A DNA stretch of 64,000 nucleotides from Terana coerulea (taxonomy: Eukaryota > Basidiomycota > Agaricomycetes > Polyporales > Phanerochaetaceae), in NCBI GenBank assembly GCA_024811115.1, contig JAKOGH010000709.1:1-64000 (forward strand), read 5' to 3'. A program made the position numbers and the translations under genes. Positions within the stretch are counted from its first letter, which is position 1, and each line of letters starts with the position of its first letter. Below the pieces are notes generated by a model. The model worked only from the letters and a program-made list of their open reading frames with translations. It did no database searches and was not told the DNA's origin. Of this stretch, positions 56,041 through 64,000 are shown piece by piece.

Positions 56041-58427
56041 TGCGCGGTTGCGGCCTAGGGCCCAGTCAGGGTGTGCGTTGCGAGGGGCGCGTGGCTGGAG
56101 GGGACGGAGACGGAAGTTGGGGGTGCCCGGCGTGGCGCAGTAAGCTATAAGTCAGGACGAACGAACGCTGCCAACAAACCTTGAGCCGTCCTGCATGCCC
56201 GAACGCATACATCAGTACCGCTCTTCTGCGATGATGCAGAAACAGTCTTCCATCCTCAGAGCTGTCCGTCGCTTCGATCTTTGCTGCATTCCCGTGCAGC
56301 TTGGGCGTCGTCCGAGGACCCCGGCCCCTAACAGTCTGTTCCACCGCATCGCCGCCGCTTCTGATAGCTCACGATCGATTCACGCCCAAGCTCCCGGACT
56401 CAAATGGAGAAAGGGCAAAGCCGGCGTGTTGGTTCGCGTGACTGCGAACAGATGACATCCACGAGCGATACATGGGCTGATGACTCCCATGATGAAGCAC
56501 CAAAGCCGGATCGTCTGTGGATATCTATGGCAGCCATCTGCTCTTGTACTGAGTGAACCTTACTTACCCATCCAATGAACGCCCTACAAAATTAAACCCT
56601 CTCCAGCCTTGAAATTGTACACCTAAGCGGGCTAGTGTGGGCGTGAGCATCACTCGAATATCACAAAGGGCCGCATGGGTGCTACCATTACCGCCGGGAT
56701 AAGAGCCTGGTAACATGTCAACAGTTACCGGCGTGCGAGGAGTCTTGAAGCTGGAAGTTTCAGGCCTGCAAACCACAGCGGTCGCCTACGTGCATCACCA
56801 GCGCTGCGCTTGTCGGTGTGCTTACCGCTTCCCGAAGTGCGCAAAGAAAGATTACGGCCCAGCGCAGATGTGTGAAGCAGGAAGCGGTCGTGGTTGCAAG
56901 AGAAGCCAGGAGCTCCGCTGGCGGAGTGTCGGCGGGCGCCGGCGCTCAGAGGTCTGGGCCGTGCCGGTGTTGCCGGCCGCGCTTTGTCGCGGGACTTCCG
57001 GATTCTGTCATCACCTGGCGGGCGCAGGCGTGCTGGTCAGATTCTCTTCTCCACCACCAGGAATACGTGCGTCTGCTGCGTTTGGCTCATCCTGGCGTGG
57101 CTGCATCGAACTACGTGGACTGAGCCAAGATGAACTCGTACGTCCGTTCACAACAGTGAGATCGCTCAGCTAAATTGAACCAGACTCCACCTAACTTGCT
57201 GATACTGATTCAGGCAGAACGGAGTGTAGACTACCTTAGTAAAAGGTCTACTACCATGTAGCGCTGCGCAGTATGGCAAAGAAGCTCTTTGCCCACTCAC
57301 GCTCTCGCCGTAAGGTTTACGCCGAGAGTCATCGGAGGAACATCCATCGAAGGATTGGACGTCGAATTCCCGGCTTTTCAGGCATGTACCGGACACAACC
57401 TCCTGCTCCGGACACAACCTCCTGAACATGACACAACCTCTTGTACACGACACTCTGGTGCTTGTGTCGGACCGCTGCAATTTCACACATATGCACTCGC
57501 CTACCAATTCGCAAATGGCCCCTCTCTGTGATCACTGATATCTGTCAATCCATCCGCCACGAAATGCACGGGACCGCAGAGTGGAGAGAGCGGCAAGATT
57601 TGCCTCCGTTACAGCTGCGTCAGGGCACGTCCCACTCTGCGACAGCACACCATCATGTATCATGTTTCGCGCCCATTTGCTGTCCGCCACCAACGTGTGC
57701 TCCATGTGCTCCCTTGGTTTACAGTTTACAACAGCACCGCACTTGGTCCATTTGGTCACAGCCGTAGGATGGATGGTCCGGATGCATTCCAGTGCAGGTG
57801 GTGAAGTTCTCAGGTTTGGGCACATCCCTCGTTTGTCTCATGGTATCGCAGAAGCAACGATGAGAGATATAGTGAGTGAACTGCGTTTCCCAGTGTTCTC
57901 ATCTGACAGATGCTGTTAGCTGGCCGGAGAAGACTAGTGGTACGCTTCTTACCTGTCGGGACACTATCACTGCATTATCCCTGCCGTAAAGTGTTCCATG
58001 CCCCGCGTCACGGATCTATCATGTTGGTAGTGATGCTGTGTATCGTTCAAGCTTCATTTGCGCGCAGGTTGTTAACCCCTTGGCTGAGTTTTCTGAGCAT
58101 CTAACTCTAAATACCAGTACGGAGAGGCACTATGCGCTTGCAGAGATCCTGAGCACCGGGTGCGTGATGGGGAAAACCTATTTACCGCACATCTCTCTGC
58201 TTGAAAGCATGAGTTCGCTCATCAAAAGCCGCAACAACAACAGAGGTACATCTTCACTACAGCCATCTGTGGAGGCAACGCTTGATCATGCACTGGTACA
58301 GCGCAACACGAGACACGTCGAGCAAACTCAAGTATACGTCCTAAAAGACCTTCGGATCACCGCAAAACGCGACCCTATAATAGCATCCTAACCGAGAAAC
58401 GCGTCGTCGTCTCTCTCTCCAGACAAC
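56041..58427. other. 2.4-kb divergent intergenic stretch without recognised gene
   Basis: The longest frame is 152 codons (56715-57173, plus), basic and Arg-rich, with no family match that I know. Near 57390-57440 the word GACACAACCTC(C/T)TG occurs three times in tandem. The region mirrors the 2.1-kb gap at 46045-48112. Confidence 0.4.
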
Positions 58428-59877
58428 ATGAGCGGCGTTGACGCAAGTACCGCAGAATTTCTGGCTCTGGCCTCGTCGATAGATGCACTAATCGCGACGA
58501 GGTATCTGTCAGGTGCGTTCTACTTACATTATCGGACGCCTCAATGGGCTTATTGTACCTTGTCTCCTGTCATGGATAGCGGTGGCACTGGTGTGCAACC
58601 TGTGGGACCACTTTATTACCATCGACAACGAAATAGAGGTAATATGGAGGAGAAAGATCGACGTTACTACGGTCGCCTTCTTCCTGTATCGCTACGGTAC
58701 GGAGGGGGGGCTGCTGTACGTTGCCTACAGTATGCACACTTCTTATGGTGTCGTCTCGCTACCACTAACACAATTGTGCAGTGATCAGTGGCTTCAGACC
58801 ACCTCTCAACCAGACCGTGAGTGTGCTTCTCCGCTGAGCTCAATCCGCAAGCTGACCAACAGGCAGCTGTACGTCGCCCTCCGAAACAAGACGTAGCGAC
58901 TATTTTCTAAATACCTCTGTGCTATAGCTGCAAGTCTTTCATCGTGGCCCTGTTCACTCTCCCTCATGCTCGTGTCCGTATCATCTAATCGTAAGGGATA
59001 GTTTCTCCTCGTTCGACACATGGATCTCACCGCCGAGCAGTGTACATGGCGGTGTACCACTACGGTCTGTGGGATCACCGAAAGGGAGCCGTGCTCGCTC
59101 TCTGCGTAGGTCTATTCTGCTGTTACCTGCCAGCGTTCATTCTCGGAGTAATCTCCGTGGTTCTCGAGCACAGTTGAGTCGTCAAAGCCGTTTCTATGCC
59201 GAGATGACTGACTGTGAGGAAACAAACAAAGGGACTGCACAATATGTCGGATTACTAGATCAGTGTCTGATAGTCCAGAGCTCAGCGGAGGGCAAGGCGT
59301 TTTGGGGTTGCTTGGTACGTATGTCTACGACTCATTCACGCCGATGTGTATGCCCACCTCTCGTTTCAGATCATCTTTGACCTATTCGCCATGGGACTTG
59401 CGGTGGCCAACGCTCTGGACCGCCCGTATCGCCACTCAATCGACGTGCTGTCAAACTTGCGTAGAGACGGCGCAATCTGGTTTGTGGTAAGTACACAATT
59501 TGCCGTCTCTCGTCACTGCGGCACTAACTCTTCTGCAGATGTTGTTTGGTAAGCTTCTGTCCAGCGTTCTTCGACATGCCCACTCATTCAAGCAGCATTC
59601 CGGGTCATCAATTTTGCCATTTTCATGCGTCTACCGGTGAGTTCTCGTGCGTGCATAGCTGGGTCGACACTAATCCTGCTCACAGGCGCCCTCGGATCTG
59701 ATCGTTGTCTTGTAAGTATCGCCTCCAGAGCTGCTGCTGATAGCGCTGATATTTCGTCCCAGCAACATCTGGGGGCTGGTCTCCATAACACTCTCACGAC
59801 TCATCCTCAGAGTGGAAGGGCTGAAGCGCACCCACTCCGCTATAAGAGTATGGAACCCTGTCGCCGGACGCGTTTGA
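58428..59877 (+). CDS. DUF6533 multi-pass membrane protein, gene 2
   Basis: This appears complete. It starts at ATG 58428 (MSGVDASTAEFLALASSID) and stops at TGA 59875-59877. It follows gene 1 exon by exon: WDHFITIDNEIEVIWRRKI, FLYRYGTEGGLLYVAY, SFIVALFTL, AVYHYGLWDHRKGAVLAL, FILGVISVVLEHS, CLIVQSSAEGKAFWG, IIFDLFAMGLAVANALDRPY with LRRDGAIWFV, FRVINFAIFMRLP, APSDLIVV, then NIWGLVSITLSRLILRVEG. Shared blocks are about 60-70% identical to gene 1 by eye. Introns are short with GTAAG/GTGAG donors. It faces away from the MFS gene, mirroring the gene 1/MFS pseudogene arrangement. The function of the family is unknown; a receptor-like or signalling role is only a guess from its helix count. Confidence 0.82.
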
Positions 59878-60955
59878 GCTGGGAAGATGGTCCAACAACG
59901 GCCATAAGACGACAACATAGCAGTCATGCTCAGCGGTACGACTTGCAACGATCGATGGCGACTTACTATGAAATTATATGTATTGCCTCGGTGTTACTGT
60001 ATATATTCTCTATGCACCTCTAGCCCCCTGGTAATTCAGCGTCCTCTGTTTGTTTGGCGGGCCCGTTTTCATGTCCTCAGTACTGTACCTTCGACACCCA
60101 GGCCTAAAGCTCACAAAAACAAAAATGCATAAGTGTATACGCCGTGAAGCATCTCCGAGTTGCGGAAGGCCATTCCTTCCGTACAGTCACACATAGCTCT
60201 CAGCTCTCACAGCTTCTTCCATCGTATAAGATTTCACGAAGTTCCATAAGCTATACGATGCTACAATGATCTGCTTCTCCGGAGACACCTGCGGCTATCG
60301 GCGTGAGTCACCGCCCAGAGATGCACCACGCTTCGCAGTCGTGCCGCCAACTCAGCTTTCCGTCAAGTTCTCATGCCCATGCTACCATCTTCTCATTGAG
60401 ACGACAGAAGACGGCGGAATGGTGCCGTAACACATACACGACCGGGTATGTTGCCCGCCGAGTAGGCATTCGACTGAGTAGTGAAGCTTCCTTTATGCTG
60501 GGGTTCGAATAGGGTGCTCCAAGGGTGCTTAAGACAGAGCACGAGACTCAGTCATCATCCGTCACCAACAAGTAAGCAGTGTCAGACCACCCTTACAACA
60601 TGAAGCATATCTAGACCGTCAATGACACTTCATACAGTCCCACAGCTACCGGGGCGTGTCATTACATGGATAGCAGCTATCTCGGATAGCGCGTATCTGC
60701 AGTTGTCTTCATGAATCAAGTTGATACGCATTTCCATACCACAGCAACTGACATAACCACAACACATAACCTGCAGACAAAGCGCCCTATCATGAATTGT
60801 GCCGTTCCTGCATAACTGAAAAACGGCGAGCGTTCCAATCTCATCGACATCCTTGACAGTCTACAGTTCATCGTCGGCGAGATACAAGTATATCGGCCGA
60901 CGAGCCCCACTGACTCGTCGATCAATATACTAATTAATCATCGGCGGTGCGCACT
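59878..60955. other. No recognisable gene
   Basis: Only short frames. A short inverted repeat (ATCGTATAAG near 60220 against CTATACGAT near 60260) is the only structure noticed. Confidence 0.4.
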
Positions 60956-62310
60956 TTAGAGCTCGACGCAATCCTCACGGAAGCAGACGTCGCGATGCAA
61001 CAATACAAAATGGCCCCGAAAGTGCGCATGGAGCGCCACGAACGATCCTTGGAGCCTCCACTCTTGTGTGTGCAGGATAGAGTCGTCTGAGGCGGTGCCG
61101 CCGCAGAAGGCCCGCTGAGGCCTGCGTGAGATGCGCGCGCCGTTTGAGGTATCGTGCGAGGACAAGGGAAGCGGCAACACGTCGTGAGGAGCTTGGCGAG
61201 TTGCCATCGCCGGGGCGTTTCTTATAGCACATCGCCACACAATTACCGGGCAGATGCGAATCCACCGCGTAGTTTCTGAATGCGTGCCCGTGGTCCCACC
61301 GCGCACAACGGTTTGAACCGGTGTGGCTGAGATCATGATGTTGATCCCAGCGCTGGGCGCGCGCTGCGAAGACGTCGCTCGCCTGTGCGAGGCGAAATCG
61401 AGAAGACGATGTTGTTCTTCGTCCACGACGGAGGCTTTGCGTAGGACGAAAGGGATCTTGTTGGAAGTTTGGAACATGTGGAACAGCTTGTAACGCAATA
61501 CCTGTGGGAATATCAGACAGGCGGACAGTGAATACAAGTCAGGCGACGCACCTTCTTCTGCGCCGCTCCTAAAGAAGCGTCTGCGATCCTGCCTTGACAC
61601 TGCCGTGCCCAGAAGTATGGAGTGATGGTTTCTATATATCCACCTAGATGCTAGGGAGTAACAATAACCTTGCATACCAAGTCAATTATTCTGAGACAGA
61701 AGAACGGAGCGAATGAGTATTCCTGGACGCGGGAAAGTTCTGTGGTAGCGTAGAGAAACAGACCGGAAGCCGTAGACTTCCCAGATATGTTCTCCACATT
61801 CCAAAGTAGTGTCGAATGACTCAAATATCCCATGTCAAACAGGTCGTCCTGCAGCTGACAACGCGTCAAGGAGAAGTAGGTGCAGCCAGCGATGGTCCGG
61901 GAGGCGACACCCACCCTCGATTCTGGATATGTCTTGTAGGTTGGCACATACATAGCAACGAGGGCACCTGATTCGCCTGCATATATAGCGAGCGCACAGC
62001 CGCATGCAAGAGCCGTCGGACGTACGACCATAGGGGGAGAGGTAGCAAGGTATAGCAAGCCTCCGAGTTCGCCAATTGGCTCGTGATCTATAGCCAGCCG
62101 CTGCTGAGGCTTGTGTGGTGCAATGTCGCATTTCAGAATCATACTCGCGCGACGAAAGAGGAGCTCGTGCGGACATGGGTAGATGTATGGTGTAGTAAGA
62201 CGGTGACAGCAAACTGAAGAGCTCGATGTAAGCGCTTTGGATGGGAGCAGCGAATTCTCAATGAGGCAGGGCGCATCAGGCGCATCAGTGACGGCGGACC
62301 GGTGACTCAA
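60956..62310 (-). CDS. Unassigned ORFs, possible spliced hypothetical gene
   Basis: Two large minus-strand frames overlap slightly. The upstream one, 61651-62310 (219 codons), includes RVGVASRTIAGCTYFSLTRC and NISGKSTASGLFLYATTEL. The downstream one, 60956-61675 (239 codons), includes VLRYKLFHMFQTSNKIPFVL. A possible intron lies inside the downstream frame (donor GTGCGT near 61555, acceptor CCCACAG near 61505). I recognise no domain in either. They could be one spliced gene, two genes, or chance frames in GC-rich DNA. Confidence 0.3.
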
Positions 62311-62447
62311 TGCATAAGCGCTTGCACAGCCTGAGTACGGGTGATCTCCCTGTCGGATCTGAATTAAATGAATTTAAATCTGAGATTTCTCAAGCACAAC
62401 CGTCAGATTGGCGGCGACATCCCTCGTGTTCCAGGGAACCGTCTTGG

Positions 62448-63765
62448 TCAAGCGCCGGCAAAGTAGAGCACAGAGTCGCGGAGAAGAACGCGAAGAATGT
62501 TCGGAGTTTCGCCTGCAAATCGACGACGAGCAACTTCCTGAAGCGACTTGAAGACAGTGAGGGAGACAAGTGTTGCCTCGACAGCAAGCATAGGGACCCA
62601 GTACGCCCATGGGAAATTGACGGTATTCATCGGAATACGCCCAGTGAATACCCGCAAAGGCGGGAGCGGTTCGACTAACGGGGAAGACAAGTTAGGACGG
62701 ATGAACGCTCACGAGTGCAACTCGTGCAGAACTTACTCGCAATCCGTGCAGTTGTGATCCCAATAACCACAGTCTCTGCGATTATCTGCAAGGCAAGCAG
62801 GGTGAAAAGAACGGTGAGGAGTGACCTGTTGCAGCTGTGCATGACGTAGACCCGGAGGATTAGAATTGCTGTTACATCTTACTCAATAATTAGGCTGGTT
62901 TTGGGGAAAGCTGTGACTTACTACCAATGGAGACGTGGACTGGAAGAGCCGAGTATGCGAAGGTGTTGGCCCAGATGTAGCAGCTGAAAAGAAGTTAGAG
63001 TCTGCAGGCGGATAATTTCTTAAAAAGCCGTACAGCTGTGAGTCACGGTGCTAATGAAGCACTATAACGTTAGCTTCGCTATTTCTCGTATTAGGCGACA
63101 ACCTTCACGCACATGTTGAGACGGGTCGGGCAGCGCAAGCACTGCGCATAGAGAGGTTGGCACGTGTGGCCATAGTGCTGGAGGTTCCTCACCGATGTTG
63201 TCAAACCTGCTGAGAGCGTGAGCGAAGGAGATTATATAACGGGGCCCTCAGATCACTCACAATAGTCTAGCAAGCCTGGAAAGGGACACTCGCAAGTTAC
63301 TATTGTAGATGCTAAACACGAGCGAGAGTGACTCACGGCCAACACCACTTCTAACGCAAGGTTTTAGTCGCGCTCGAGAGTAAGGACTTGCATACGCACC
63401 ACAAGGAATACGGACTTCATCCCGGACCATCGACCACGCGAAAGATAAAGCATCTATTCCCAGTATTCAGTCTCACGCGCAGTACGCTTATCATAGTACG
63501 AACCTCCTCATCAAGAGTAAGAACTGTCGAAACCAATGAAGGCATTTGTACATCAATGTGAATGACCACGCAGAAGGCACGTACCGTGGTCGTAAAGGAG
63601 ACCAGCTAACGACAGGACTATTAACTAGTGAGCATCCTCAGCATATGTGAAATGCAGTAAGAGCAACTCACGTCAGAACGCTCTCGTCAGATGGTAGCTG
63701 TTAACTGCGATTGTCAGTTTTGCAATTTCAGCCTGTAATGCATCCACTCCCGTGGAAGGATCCAT
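62448..63765 (-). CDS. DUF6533 multi-pass membrane protein, gene 3 (more diverged, C-terminus uncertain)
   Basis: It starts at ATG 63765 (MDPSTGVDALQAEIAK). Small exons give SLAGLLYDH, VLTLDEE and a WSGMKSVFLV stretch matching the DUF6533 signature. Clear exons follow: CYIWANTFAYSALPVHVS, then ILILRVYVMHSCNRSLLTVL and FTLLALQIIAETVVIGITTA. After a 60-70-nt intron come NFPWAYWVPMLAVEATLVSL and VLLRDSVLYFAG. The frame then stops at TGA 62448-62450, earlier than genes 1 and 2 would predict, so the last exons are missing or unrecognised. Exons between about 63200 and 63420 are tentative. Part of this gene is copied at 38350-38545. Confidence 0.65.
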
Positions 63766-64000
63766 AGCACTCCGCGCAGCGAATGGCTTAAAAGTTTAAC
63801 TAAGCCTATGCTCTGTCAAACATTGGTTATCCCCAGTGAACGTGCCTGCAGGATACAATGCGCTTACATAGTGTGTTGGAAGAATGTATACCTCTGGTCC
63901 TCTTTTGGCCTAGGGTGTGTCGAGCCAACTAACGGTGAAAGCTCTTAAAGCCATATACCATGTCGCTGTTACCGCCATAAGTCTTGCTGGGGCTGAAAAG
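63766..64000. other. Upstream region of DUF6533 gene 3
   Basis: This short stretch to the window end should contain the gene 3 promoter. No motif could be assigned. Confidence 0.35.

Noticed and set aside
57390..57440. Three GACACAACCTC(C/T)TG repeats
   Set aside because: Too short and few to assign a role; likely a local slippage duplication.

Overview
The window looks like a stretch of a filamentous basidiomycete nuclear genome (Agaricomycetes). The reasons are dense short introns of about 45-65 nt with GTRNGT donors, NACHT-WD40 genes with a C2-like N-terminus, DUF6533 membrane proteins, a CYP63-like P450 with about 15 exons, and chromodomain Ty3/gypsy retrotransposons. All calls come from reading translations and repeats by eye; no database search was run.

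Layout. (1) 1-2945: 3' part of a decayed NACHT-WD40 (STAND/NLR-like) gene. (2) 2946-11332: gene-poor DNA holding a 1.04-kb palindromic CACTG-ended element (8268-9304) and a hAT-type MITE (9591-10189). (3) 11333-14991: a second decayed NACHT-WD40 gene, cut off inside its WD40 region by a minus-strand chromovirus (14992-22072). (4) 22250-29584: a decayed gene with tandem SMP-like exons, a TA-flanked MITE, a tRNA-like segment, an array of GGATACTATC words and copy A of a 2.5-2.8-kb repeat with terminal inverted repeats. (5) 29585-37800: a plus-strand chromovirus whose polyprotein ends in integrase, chromodomain and then a dUTPase-like domain. (6) 37801-44400: gene fragments and nested elements, including copy B of the large TIR repeat inserted into another repeat whose inverted partner lies at 44.2-44.4 kb. 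(7) 44534-63765: the gene-rich part. The order is DUF6533 (-), broken MFS (+), P450 (+), MFS (-), DUF6533 (+), then unassigned ORFs and a third DUF6533 gene (-).

How it fits together. The DUF6533/MFS pair occurs twice in mirror image around the P450. This points to an old inverted duplication in which one MFS copy has decayed by an internal deletion and frameshifts. A P450 converging on a DHA2-type exporter suggests oxidation plus export of a small hydrophobic compound, but no biosynthetic core enzyme is visible. The left 44 kb is a transposon and pseudogene graveyard. Many of its stops and lost catalytic residues fit C-to-T change at CpG, as expected from cytosine methylation of repeats in Agaricomycetes.
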